From Neorhizobium huautlense (GTDB lineage Bacteria; Pseudomonadota; Alphaproteobacteria; Rhizobiales; Rhizobiaceae), in the NCBI RefSeq assembly GCF_002968575.1, contig NZ_PVBM01000004.1, forward strand, positions 124,001-188,000: a stretch of 64,000 nucleotides of DNA. The letters are read 5' to 3'. Below are positions 44,044-52,115 of the stretch, one piece after another; position 1 is the stretch's first letter, and every line of letters starts with the position of its first letter. The position numbers were made by a program, and so were the translations under genes. The notes beneath the pieces are model-generated. The model worked only from the letters and a program-made list of their open reading frames with translations, was not told the origin of the DNA and did not search any database.

Positions 44044-45051
44044 ATGAGAAAACTGCTTCTTGCGACAACCGCGATTGCCTTCGGTCTTTCCGCCGCGGCA
44101 CCTGCTTTCGCCGAATTCAATTCGCGCAATATTCGCGTCTCGAACGGCATCAATGCTGATCACCCGGTCGGCAACGGCATCAAGGCCATGCAGGCCTGCC
44201 TGGACGAAAAATCGGGCGGCAAGCTCAAGCTGACCGCGTTCTGGGGCGGAGCGCTCGGCGGCGATCTTCAGGCAACCCAGGCCCTGCGCTCGGGCGTTCA
44301 GGAAGCTGTCGTCACATCGTCCTCGCCGCTCGTCGGCATCATCCCGGCCCTTGGCGTGTTCGATCTGCCGTTCCTGTTTGCCAATCCTGAAGAAGCCTAC
44401 AAGGTGCTCGACGGCAAGTTCGGCGAGATGATGAACCAGAAGCTCGATGCCGCTGGCCTCGTCAACCTGGCCTACTGGGAAAATGGCTTCCGCAACCTCT
44501 CGAACTCCGTTCGTCCGGTCAACAAGTGGGAAGACCTGTCCGGCATGAAGGTTCGCGTCATGCAGAACAACGTCTTCCTCGACACCTTCCAGAACCTTGG
44601 CGCCAACGCTACGCCAATGGCATTCGGCGAGGTGTTCTCGGCACTCGAAACGAAGGCAATCGACGCACAGGAAAATCCCTATGTGACGATCGACACCTCG
44701 AAGTTCTTCGAAGTCCAGAAATACGTGACCGAGACGAACCACGCCTACACGCCGTTCCTGTTCCTCTTCTCCAAGGCGATCTTCAACACCTATACGCCGG
44801 ACGAACAGAAAGCCCTGCGCGATTGCGCTGTCGTGGGTCGCGACGAAGAGCGAAAGGTCATCCAGGATCTCAACAAGAAATCGCTGGAAAAGATCAAGGC
44901 GGCGGGCGTTGCGGTCAACACGCTTTCTCCGGAAGAGCAGCAGCGCATCCGCGAAAAGTCCATGATCGTTTATGAAAAGCACAAGGCAACAATCGGCGCC
45001 GACGTTGTCGATGGCATTCTCGCGGAACTTAAGACAATCCGCGGAAAGTAA
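44044..45051 (+). CDS. dctP: TRAP transporter solute-binding protein (DctP)
   Basis: Periplasmic receptor of the TRAP importer, 335 residues. A signal peptide (MRKLLLATTAIAFGLSAAAP, cleavage after AFA) precedes FNSRNIRVSNGINADHPVGN. The conserved ligand region includes VNLAYWENGFRNLSNSVRPV with the arginine that binds the substrate carboxylate, and FGEVFSALETKAIDAQENPY. The open frame begins inside dctM, but the ATG at 44044 follows GGGAGGAC and starts the signal peptide. A strong terminator follows. A sugar-acid ligand is inferred from the operon. Confidence 0.94.
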   Translation: MRKLLLATTAIAFGLSAAAPAFAEFNSRNIRVSNGINADHPVGNGIKAMQACLDEKSGGKLKLTAFWGGALGGDLQATQALRSGVQEAVVTSSSPLVGIIPALGVFDLPFLFANPEEAYKVLDGKFGEMMNQKLDAAGLVNLAYWENGFRNLSNSVRPVNKWEDLSGMKVRVMQNNVFLDTFQNLGANATPMAFGEVFSALETKAIDAQENPYVTIDTSKFFEVQKYVTETNHAYTPFLFLFSKAIFNTYTPDEQKALRDCAVVGRDEERKVIQDLNKKSLEKIKAAGVAVNTLSPEEQQRIREKSMIVYEKHKATIGADVVDGILAELKTIRGK

Positions 45052-45074
45052 GCCGAGCACTTCGTAAAAATCGA

Positions 45075-45103
45075 AAGCCTGCGGTTCGCCCCGCAGGCTT
45101 TTT
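45075..45103. terminator. Terminator after dctP (bidirectional)
   Basis: AAGCCTGCGG and CCGCAGGCTT form a 10-bp stem with a 6-base loop, followed by a T-run on the plus strand. The EamA gene ends at its right edge from the other strand, and A residues on the left side could serve that direction too. Confidence 0.9.
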
Positions 45104-46017
45104 CATTCCGGAATGGATGGGAGCACCTTCTCGCGCTTCTTGAGCGCCTGTTCGCGAATGAAGATGAAAAGACCCGACGCAACGATCAACGCGGCGCCGA
45201 TCAACATCCCGAAACGCGGAAGATCGCCGAAGAACATCCAACCAAAGATCACTGCCCAGAGCAGCAAGGTATATTGCAGTGGCGCAACGGTCGCTGCATC
45301 GGACATCTTGAGCGCCCGGTTGACCAACATATGGGCGGCCATGGCGACGATACCGAGCAGTCCAAGCAGCACAAGGTCCCGGCTTGAGGCAATCGGCGAC
45401 CAGTCGAACGGGGCGGCGACCAGACCGGCAAGACCGGCGCCGGCCACCTGGAAGAAGACCAGCGCGCTGTCCGGTGTGCCGCGCAGGAAACGACCGGAAA
45501 TCAACATGAAGGCGAAGGCACCGCTGCCGATGATCGAGATGACCGCCGGCATGGTGAACATGGCGCTCGAAGGTTCCAGAGTGATGATGACGCCGACGAA
45601 ACCGACCGTGATCGCCGTCCAGCGCCGCCAGCCGACCGTCTCGCCAAGCAGGAATGGCGACGCGGCCGCGACATAGATCGGGGCGGCCAGCCAGTAAGTC
45701 ATCACGTCGGCCAGCGGCAGATACATCACTGCGTAGTAGAAGCAAAAAACCTCTGCGGTGGAAAAGAACACCCGGGCAAACTGCATGCCCGGCCGCTCTA
45801 CCGTCAGAAGATTGCCTAGACCCGCCTTCCAGACCATGGGCACGAGAATGAGAAGCGCCGCCAGACTGCGGATCAGGATGACCTGGCCAAGACCGTAGCT
45901 TAAGACCAGCCATTTTCCCATCGCATCGTTCAATGCAAACATCAGCATGCCGAGCAGCATCACGAGCGGACCGGCCAGATTGGCGGTTTTGAGCGCCATC
46001 GCGGATGAAACGTTCAT
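45103..46017 (-). CDS. EamA/DMT-family transporter
   Basis: Ten-helix inner-membrane transporter of 304 residues, drug/metabolite transporter superfamily (RhaT/YdcZ-like, typically exporters of metabolites or amino acids). Two EamA repeats are visible: the first starts LVMLLGMLMFALNDAMGKWL, the second begins around residue 150 and ends with the cytoplasmic tail IREQALKKREKVLPSIPE. A GAGGTG site precedes the ATG. It is convergent with the TRAP operon and seems to be a single gene. Substrate unknown. Confidence 0.87.
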   Translation of the reverse strand: MNVSSAMALKTANLAGPLVMLLGMLMFALNDAMGKWLVLSYGLGQVILIRSLAALLILVPMVWKAGLGNLLTVERPGMQFARVFFSTAEVFCFYYAVMYLPLADVMTYWLAAPIYVAAASPFLLGETVGWRRWTAITVGFVGVIITLEPSSAMFTMPAVISIIGSGAFAFMLISGRFLRGTPDSALVFFQVAGAGLAGLVAAPFDWSPIASSRDLVLLGLLGIVAMAAHMLVNRALKMSDAATVAPLQYTLLLWAVIFGWMFFGDLPRFGMLIGAALIVASGLFIFIREQALKKREKVLPSIPE

Positions 46018-46179
46018 TCAGATGCACCTCAGACGTAGAAAGCGTTTCCTGTGCCGATAGTCTGATCGCCAACAGGTTCGTAGGGATTGGTGGTAAAGGA
46101 AGGCAGGCCTTACATAAAGCGCTTTTGACCTTACCTGACACTCCAAGCTCTGCGGACGGTGCATCAGTTGCAAAATATC

Positions 46180-46216
46180 ATCACCCCGGCGAAGCACGCG
46201 CAACTGCCGGGGTGAT
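46180..46216 (-). terminator. Stem-loop downstream of the methyltransferase gene
   Basis: ATCACCCCGGC and GCCGGGGTGAT form a perfect 11-bp stem with a 15-base loop. On the minus strand it follows the methyltransferase stop by about 70 bases and is trailed by GATATTTTG, a weak T-run. No gene was seen in 46018-46287. Confidence 0.5.
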
Positions 46217-46287
46217 ATCTCTGATAAATGACCTCTCCGACCCTGCCGCAGACGATGGGCAGGTTAGGCCAACGCGGACCGCAGGGC

Positions 46288-47331
46288 TCAGGAACGCTTC
46301 TTCAACACGCCGTAAACGATGTTGCGGTTCTTGCCGAAGAATACGCTCGCCTCGAAATCCTGGCCCTCGGTGCTGGCGTGGATGATGTTCCACATGTCCG
46401 CTTCCGAACGCAAAAGCAGAGCCCAGTTCATGAAGGTTTCGAGATAGCCGTCGACCTGGATTGGATAGGAGTAATTGGCAAACAGGAAAACGCCGTTTGG
46501 TTTCAGCATTTCCAGGCAACGCTGAGTCAGCTTGATGGCGACCTTGTCGACGAGATAGTCGTAGAGGCCCGAAGCATAGACCAGGTCGAACTGCCCCGGT
46601 CGCAGGCGGCCGGTCAATATCTGGCGTACCGAGCCATCGATCGCCTCGACGGCCGTTCCCTGATAGTCCCTGGCGATCGTCCCGACGCTCAAAGGATCCT
46701 GATCGAGTGCGACCCAGCGCTTCAGCCGCGTCTCACGCAGGGCTACGGAATGTTCGCATTCGCGCAGGTGACCGGCGGCGACGCTCAACACTTCCGTTTC
46801 AGGTCCGCGGGCATCGGCCACCTCATCGACATGGCGTGCAAGAATGTCACGGCGGTCCCAGTTGGCAAGCGACGACGGTGCCGTGCTCGTATATTCGAAC
46901 AAGGCCTGGCCGAGCTTCGATGCCTTTGCCACATCCTCGGCGACACTTTCATGCCGATAGATGAAATCCAGGAGCCTTGCGTCTCCGGAATAGCCTCGTG
47001 GCTTGTCGTAGGACCAGCGCGTCAGGGGATCCTGCAGAAAAAATGAGGCAACGGGATGGTTCTGGACGAAGGGAACCAGTTCCTGCCAGACGCGCGGATC
47101 CAGTTTGTGCCGGCTTTCATGAAGCGAGTTAGTTACTTTGTCCGCAATCTTAATGGGATCGTCGCCCCGTTCGAACTGTTGGCGGGTCAGTTCCAGCATC
47201 AGCGCCATTTCAGCTTTTGCAACAGCCAGTTGCTCCTCGAACTGTTCGCTCTTGGGTGCCACAAGTTCATTAGCGATGGCTGCGGGGGTGATAAGACTAT
47301 GACCGTCAAATTCAATCTTCATTTGCGTCAC
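46288..47331 (-). CDS. Class I SAM-dependent methyltransferase-like protein
   Basis: Soluble protein of 347 residues. An N-terminal helical part (about 1-110) is followed by the segment LTRWSYDKPRGYSGDARLLD and a Rossmann-like methyltransferase domain: TEVLSVAAGHLRECEHSVAL in place of the usual glycine-rich motif I, then RWVALDQDPLSVGTIARDY, FDLVYASGLYDYLVDKVA and MLKPNGVFLFANYSYP. Motif I has few glycines, but other motifs are in order. It may belong to the same group as PhcB-type quorum-signal methyltransferases; I am not sure. The start is probably GTG (47331) after GGAG; an ATG three codons later is the alternative. It is divergent from a c-di-GMP protein. Confidence 0.72.
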   Translation of the reverse strand: MTQMKIEFDGHSLITPAAIANELVAPKSEQFEEQLAVAKAEMALMLELTRQQFERGDDPIKIADKVTNSLHESRHKLDPRVWQELVPFVQNHPVASFFLQDPLTRWSYDKPRGYSGDARLLDFIYRHESVAEDVAKASKLGQALFEYTSTAPSSLANWDRRDILARHVDEVADARGPETEVLSVAAGHLRECEHSVALRETRLKRWVALDQDPLSVGTIARDYQGTAVEAIDGSVRQILTGRLRPGQFDLVYASGLYDYLVDKVAIKLTQRCLEMLKPNGVFLFANYSYPIQVDGYLETFMNWALLLRSEADMWNIIHASTEGQDFEASVFFGKNRNIVYGVLKKRS

Positions 47332-47637
47332 GCGAAAATACTCCAGTTACAAAAGGATTCGACTGGTCGGGGCGTTGCGCATTGTAGCGTTCTGGTCGTC
47401 CCGATGATTTTTATCATAGCTGGAAACTTCTGGTTAACTATCACATTTACGAAATAAGATTAACGGCGGGGATTTCGGGTTAAATTTAACAAGATTTAAC
47501 AGCACCCCCTCATTTTGGTGGCTGAAACCACGTCTCGTCGTTTCTTTGATCCCAGAAGGGATCAGCGACCGCACGAGCCAAGAGAGCCTGGGGCAGGCGA
47601 GGCGGCCAGTCCCCTCGTGAAATGGAAATGCGAGCGG
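47332..47637. other. Divergent intergenic region, methyltransferase / GGDEF-EAL
   Basis: This 306-base stretch is AT-rich in its middle and should hold both promoters. It contains a perfect 12-base palindrome, GTTAAATTTAAC, at 47479-47490, followed by a partial repeat GATTTAAC, which may be a regulator site. No further gene is seen; the GGDEF-EAL frame extends into it from 47515 without a plausible start. Confidence 0.5.
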
Positions 47638-49647
47638 ATGGAACAGTGCATGAAGCACACGTTTGCCGATGCGGTGGAAATCGATCTGCAAAAGAAGTTG
47701 CAGAGGCCGTCGGTGCACGAGCTTCGCAGACTTTATGAGAGCGACGCCGAAGCGGAGCGACGGATCGCCACGCGACACGGCCTGTGGATCGCCGTTATCA
47801 TCTATGTGCTCTTCTCGGCCACCGACATATTGCTCATCCCCGACGTCGCCGTCCAGACAATCACGGCCCGGCTGGTGGTCGGGGGTATTGCGCTTGTGCT
47901 GCTTGAAGCCCAGTTCCGCCTTGATCTCGGCATCAAATGGCTCGACCGAACAAGCGCTCTGGCGCTCGTCATGGGATATGCGATATGGGCGATCCCGGCC
48001 GTGCAGACGATCTATACGGATAGTTTGTCTTATTACATGATCTTCGGCGCCATTTTCATGATGGGCGCGAATCTGTTCTTCAGCTTCCGTTTCGGGTTGT
48101 CAGTCGCAGCGTCCAGCGCTGTCTTGGTAACTTTCTTCCTGACCCTTTCGACCTTCTGGCCGACTGACATCTATGCGCTTGCCTTCGGCACCTTCTACGT
48201 CTCCTGCTTCGTCTTCACGTCTTACGTGAACTGGAAGCTGAACCTCGAGCGGTACCACGTTTTCCTGAACGCGCTTGAAGCCAAGATCCAGCAGAAAGAA
48301 GCGACCGACCGGGGCGAGGCGCTGCTGCGCATGTCCAATACCGACTACCTGACTGGACTGGAAAACCGCCGGGCCGTCGATCACAGGCTGAGGCAGTATT
48401 GGAATGAATGGCAGGCAAAGGGCCGCGGCTTTACCGCTATCCTCGCCGATGTCGACTTCTTCAAAAAATACAACGACGGCTATGGCCATCAGGAAGGTGA
48501 TCGTTGCCTGATCCAGGTCGCCACCGCGATCAAGGAGGCAATAGCGCCCTTCGGCGGCTCAATCGGCCGTTATGGCGGCGAGGAATTCATTGTTCTTGCA
48601 CCGATTGACCGGAAAGAGCAGCTGGCCGAACTGGCGGAGAAAATCCGCCTGACGGTCGAAGAGCTTGGCCTCCCCCACAGGGAGCGTCGCGACGGCACAT
48701 CGATCGTCACCGTGAGTGTGGGTACGGCTTTCACCAGGGACCAGACCGGAGCAAAGCTGGAAAAGATCATTCATGAAGCCGACAGGGCGCTCTACAGCGC
48801 CAAGGCCAGCGGCCGCAATTGCGTCCGCCTGTTTGATCCCGACGACCCAAACAACAGCGACGAGACCGAGAACATCGCGGCCTTGCTCAAGATCGCTATC
48901 GACCAGAACCTGGTGTCGCTCGTTTATCAGCCCATCGTGGACCTCAAGTCCGGCGAACGCGACGCGGTAGAGGCCCTCATGCGGCTGAAGACGCTCGACG
49001 GCGACATGGTCCCGCCAAGCCTGTTCATTCCGATTGCAGAGCGGACCGGCATCATTATCGAACTTGGTCGATGGCTCATTCGAACCGTCTGCCGGGATCT
49101 CCTGGCTCCGAACCACGTCCACATCGCCAGCGTCAACGTTTCGCCGATCCAGCTCAAGACCCCGGGCTTTGCGGCAAGCGTCGCGGCAATCCTCTACGAG
49201 ACGGGAGTTAACGGTAGCAGGCTCGCTTTCGAGATTACCGAAGGTCTCGAAATGGAAATACATTCGGATATTTTGCGGTGCATCAGCGACTTGAAAACCC
49301 TGGGCATCAATATCTGGCTGGACGATTTCGGAACGGGATTTGCCGGCCTGTCGTGGTTGCGGCTCATAGATTTCGACACGGTCAAGATCGACCGCTCTTT
49401 CCTGCACGACAGCGCCTCCCCGCGAGGCAGGGCAATGCTGCAGGATATAATCGGCCTCATCCGCAACCGGGGCCCGAAGATCCTTGTCGAAGGCGTGGAG
49501 ACGGAAGAGCAGCTGGCTTTGATGCAGAAATTCCGCATCGACCACGTCCAGGGGTTTCATGTCGGCCGGCCTGCTCCCATTGATCAGCTGACCGCTATCA
49601 AAGACGAATTGGCGGGCCCGCGACATGCACCTATGTCCCGCCGCTAA
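47638..49647 (+). CDS. Membrane GGDEF-EAL protein (c-di-GMP synthesis/turnover)
   Basis: Bifunctional cyclic-di-GMP protein of about 669 residues. The N-terminal part (about 55-205) holds five to six helices. The GGDEF domain has GRYGGEEFIVLA, with the active-site GGEEF at 313-317, and a DxD-like substrate segment ILADVDFFKKYNDGYGH. The EAL domain keeps its catalytic set: EAL at about 445 (DAVEALMRLK), NVSPIQLK, ITEGLEME, DDFGTGFAGLSWL (562) and KIDRSF, VEGVETEEQ. Both activities therefore look intact. Candidate starts are ATG 47638 and 47650, neither with a strong ribosome site. It is divergent from the methyltransferase gene and followed by a terminator. Confidence 0.9.
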   Translation: MEQCMKHTFADAVEIDLQKKLQRPSVHELRRLYESDAEAERRIATRHGLWIAVIIYVLFSATDILLIPDVAVQTITARLVVGGIALVLLEAQFRLDLGIKWLDRTSALALVMGYAIWAIPAVQTIYTDSLSYYMIFGAIFMMGANLFFSFRFGLSVAASSAVLVTFFLTLSTFWPTDIYALAFGTFYVSCFVFTSYVNWKLNLERYHVFLNALEAKIQQKEATDRGEALLRMSNTDYLTGLENRRAVDHRLRQYWNEWQAKGRGFTAILADVDFFKKYNDGYGHQEGDRCLIQVATAIKEAIAPFGGSIGRYGGEEFIVLAPIDRKEQLAELAEKIRLTVEELGLPHRERRDGTSIVTVSVGTAFTRDQTGAKLEKIIHEADRALYSAKASGRNCVRLFDPDDPNNSDETENIAALLKIAIDQNLVSLVYQPIVDLKSGERDAVEALMRLKTLDGDMVPPSLFIPIAERTGIIIELGRWLIRTVCRDLLAPNHVHIASVNVSPIQLKTPGFAASVAAILYETGVNGSRLAFEITEGLEMEIHSDILRCISDLKTLGINIWLDDFGTGFAGLSWLRLIDFDTVKIDRSFLHDSASPRGRAMLQDIIGLIRNRGPKILVEGVETEEQLALMQKFRIDHVQGFHVGRPAPIDQLTAIKDELAGPRHAPMSRR

Positions 49648-49688
49648 GGCGCAGCCGGCACAAACCATTTTAAGCGCCCGCTACGGGC

Positions 49689-49714
49689 TCCTCCGGCCGG
49701 TACGGAGGATTTTT
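49689..49714 (+). terminator. Terminator after the GGDEF-EAL gene
   Basis: TCCTCCG and CGGAGGA make a 7-bp stem with a 7-base loop, followed by TTTTT. It lies 41 bases after the stop codon. The remaining gap up to the MFS gene shows no other feature apart from its possible start region. Confidence 0.8.
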
Positions 49715-49871
49715 CCTTGGTAATGTCAAGGATACCGTAAGCCCAGCCTGCAGAGAACGGCAGAGAAATGCCGGATTGAATTCATCATATCAATCCATAA
49801 ATCGTCATCCGACTTGACGACACATAGCCGGCAAGCCAAAAGGGATCATCGCATGATAGCTGGTCTCCCGA

Positions 49872-51233
49872 TTGTCTCGCACGCCGCTCATCCTGTCGGT
49901 AGCTCTGTTCATGGAAAGCATGGACGCTACCGTCGTATCGACCTCGCTTCCGGCGATCGCGGCAGATATCGGCACCACTGCAGCCGCTCTGAAACTCTCC
50001 TTTGCCGCCTATTATGTCGCGATGGCGATTTTCGTGCCTTTGAGCGCATGGCTGGCCGATAGGATCGGGTGCCGGACGGTCCTGCGCACGTCAATGGCGC
50101 TGTTTATCCTCGGTTCGATCGGCTGTGCGGCATCCCAGTCCCTTCCAAGCTTTGTCCTCGCCCGGTTCGTCGAGGGGATCGGTGCGGCTTTCATGGCGCC
50201 GGTTGCCAGGCTCGCCCTTTTCAGAGTGACGCCCGGCGAAGACCTGGTTCGGGCGACATCGTGGTTGACGATCCCGCCCACGATCGCCCCCATGCTGGGC
50301 CCACCGCTCGGAGGCTTCCTGACGACCTTCGCTGCTTGGCAGTGGATTTTCCTCGTCAATCTTCCCCTCGCCGTGGCGGGAATCGTGCTGATCTCGCGCT
50401 TCATGCCCGAACCTGTCCGCCTGCCCACCCGCAGCTTGGATTTCAAAGGCTTCGTTCTTCTCGCCATCAGCCTTTCAGGCCTCGTGTTCGGCGCTTCTCT
50501 GATCAGCATGCCGATCCTTCCCGTCGGGGTTACGCTCGCCACGATTGCCCTTGGGGGACTAACGGGATTCGGATATCTGCGACACGCCAGGAAAAGGACC
50601 GATGCGGTCCTCGATATGTCCGTATTCCGCGAGCCTACCTTCCGGGCGACGACCATCGGCACAAGCTTGATGCTGATGGGCTGTGCGGCCCTTCCCTATC
50701 TGACGGCGCTCATGCTCCAGCTGGGGTTCGGCATGAACGCGTTTGAAGCCGGTCTTCTCGTCTTTTCCGGTGCGATTGGCGCGCTCGCTGCGAAATTCAT
50801 CGTGGCGCCCCTGTTCAAACAAATGGGTTTTATGCGAATAATGATCTTATCCGCGCTGCTTTCCGGCGTCGGCATCGCCGTCAAAGCAACGCTTCTTCCG
50901 TCTACGCCCGCCCTTTTGATCATGGCGCTGCTTTTCATCAACGGTCTCGTCCGCTCGGTCTATTTCACAGGTCACGCCGTGCTTACAGTCGCGGATACGG
51001 CCCCCGAACAAGCCGGTCACGCAACTGCGATCGCCGCCGTCTCGCGCCCGGTCGCGTCCGCACTCTCCTTCGCGCTGGCGGGCGGCCTGCTTGGCCTTCT
51101 TTCCTCCGGCGGTGAGGCCAATACCATTTCAGACTACCACCTGGTGATCGCTGTGGGTGCAGCGCTATGCGCTAGTGCCGCACTGGCGTTCATCTTCAAT
51201 CGGCGCGCCGGCAAGACACTGAACCGTTCTTGA
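49872..51233 (+). CDS. MFS transporter, DHA2 (EmrB/QacA) family
   Basis: Inner-membrane drug/proton antiporter-like exporter of about 453 residues. The first helix carries the DHA2 signature MESMDATVVSTSLPAIAADI, followed by motif A (AWLADRIGCRTVLRTS) and motif C-like text (TIPPTIAPMLGPPLGGFL). About twelve to fourteen helices are visible. The start is odd: the only in-frame codon near the N-terminus is TTG 49872 (or CTG), without a good ribosome site, while an ATG at 49853 has a strong AAAGGGA site but lies in another frame. A one-base change there would join them. The gene is divergent from nothing and followed by a GntR gene 109 bases later. Confidence 0.85.
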   Translation: MSRTPLILSVALFMESMDATVVSTSLPAIAADIGTTAAALKLSFAAYYVAMAIFVPLSAWLADRIGCRTVLRTSMALFILGSIGCAASQSLPSFVLARFVEGIGAAFMAPVARLALFRVTPGEDLVRATSWLTIPPTIAPMLGPPLGGFLTTFAAWQWIFLVNLPLAVAGIVLISRFMPEPVRLPTRSLDFKGFVLLAISLSGLVFGASLISMPILPVGVTLATIALGGLTGFGYLRHARKRTDAVLDMSVFREPTFRATTIGTSLMLMGCAALPYLTALMLQLGFGMNAFEAGLLVFSGAIGALAAKFIVAPLFKQMGFMRIMILSALLSGVGIAVKATLLPSTPALLIMALLFINGLVRSVYFTGHAVLTVADTAPEQAGHATAIAAVSRPVASALSFALAGGLLGLLSSGGEANTISDYHLVIAVGAALCASAALAFIFNRRAGKTLNRS

Positions 51234-51276
51234 CGGCTGCCAACCGCACTCTTCCGTTGAAAGCGATCCATATTTG

Positions 51277-51293
51277 TCATACATGTGTGATGA
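51277..51293. promoter_or_regulatory. Candidate autoregulatory operator before the GntR gene at 51343
   Basis: TCATACATGTGTGATGA is an imperfect palindrome 50 bases before the regulator start. Its TCATAC half resembles the ATCATACG/CGTATGAT arms at 54785-54823 in front of the heparinase and transporter genes. Confidence 0.35.
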
Positions 51294-51342
51294 ATCCTGG
51301 ACCCAGGGTTCAGCTTCACCGAATGGGCTCCAGGCGCTCAAA

Positions 51343-52098
51343 ATGAAGGATCAAAGCGTGGCTATACAAGCAAAGGATCGCAGCAGGGGGCCTGGATCGC
51401 TGGTCTCGCAGGTCGGCGAAATCCTTCGCCAGGCGATTCTGAGCGGGCAATATGAGCCGGGCGCTAAGCTGCCGAGCGAAATCGAACTGACCGAGGCCCA
51501 CGGCGTCAGCCGAACCGTTATTCGCGAAGCCGTAGCCGTCCTGCGTTCCGATGGACTTGTCGAAGTACGCCAGGGAGCAGGGATATTCGTCCTGCCTCCC
51601 GATGGTGGCCCCGGAGGAGCCAATCGAAAGATCGACAAGGCGCGCGTCTCCTCCGATCTGGAGGTGCTGGAGATCCGAACTCCGCTCGAAATCGAAGCCG
51701 CAGGGTTGGCAGCCATGCGCCGCTCACCGGCCCAGGAGGAGGCAATGTTCGCCTGCCACCGCAACATTCTCGATTGCATCGAGAATGACAGGTCGATCCG
51801 CGAAGCGGATCTTGCCCTTCACTTCGCCATCGCCGATGCCACAAACAACCCCCTGTTCCGCCAGTTTCTGGAATCGCACGGCTCTGCGGTCATACCTCAG
51901 TCGAAAGTGGTTGCAGAATCGCGCTCGGCTGAACAAACGGCCTACAGACGGCTGATCCACAAGGAGCATGAGGCGATCATTATGGCCATCTCCGACAGGA
52001 ATGAAGAGGCTGCTCGCAACGCCATGCGCGACCATTTGCGGGGAAGTCAGCTTAGATACCGCGACCTGCTGAAGGCTTTGCGGACGACCGTCGGCTAG
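51343..52098 (+). CDS. GntR-family regulator of the acidic-oligosaccharide locus
   Basis: Regulator of about 251 residues, FadR subfamily. The winged helix (about 20-90) has YEPGAKLPSEIELTEAHGV, SRTVIREAVAVLRSDGLVEV and GAGIFVLP; the FCD domain has ADLALHFAIADATNNPLFRQ, HKEHEAIIMAISDRNEEAAR and the end HLRGSQLRYRDLLKAL. It is a close relative of the regulator at 17586 beside uronate dehydrogenase. The frame opens at 51274, but the ATG at 51343 is the more natural start although its ribosome site is weak. It is convergent with the discoidin-like gene and most likely controls the lyase and transporter operons, perhaps sensing a ketodeoxyuronate such as KDG. Confidence 0.87.
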   Translation: MKDQSVAIQAKDRSRGPGSLVSQVGEILRQAILSGQYEPGAKLPSEIELTEAHGVSRTVIREAVAVLRSDGLVEVRQGAGIFVLPPDGGPGGANRKIDKARVSSDLEVLEIRTPLEIEAAGLAAMRRSPAQEEAMFACHRNILDCIENDRSIREADLALHFAIADATNNPLFRQFLESHGSAVIPQSKVVAESRSAEQTAYRRLIHKEHEAIIMAISDRNEEAARNAMRDHLRGSQLRYRDLLKALRTTVG

Positions 52099-52115
52099 AC
52101 GACATCGAGGACGGA

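Noticed and set aside
48559-49668. 369-codon minus-strand frame opposite the GGDEF-EAL gene
   Set aside because: Antisense shadow of conserved GGDEF and EAL catalytic motifs.
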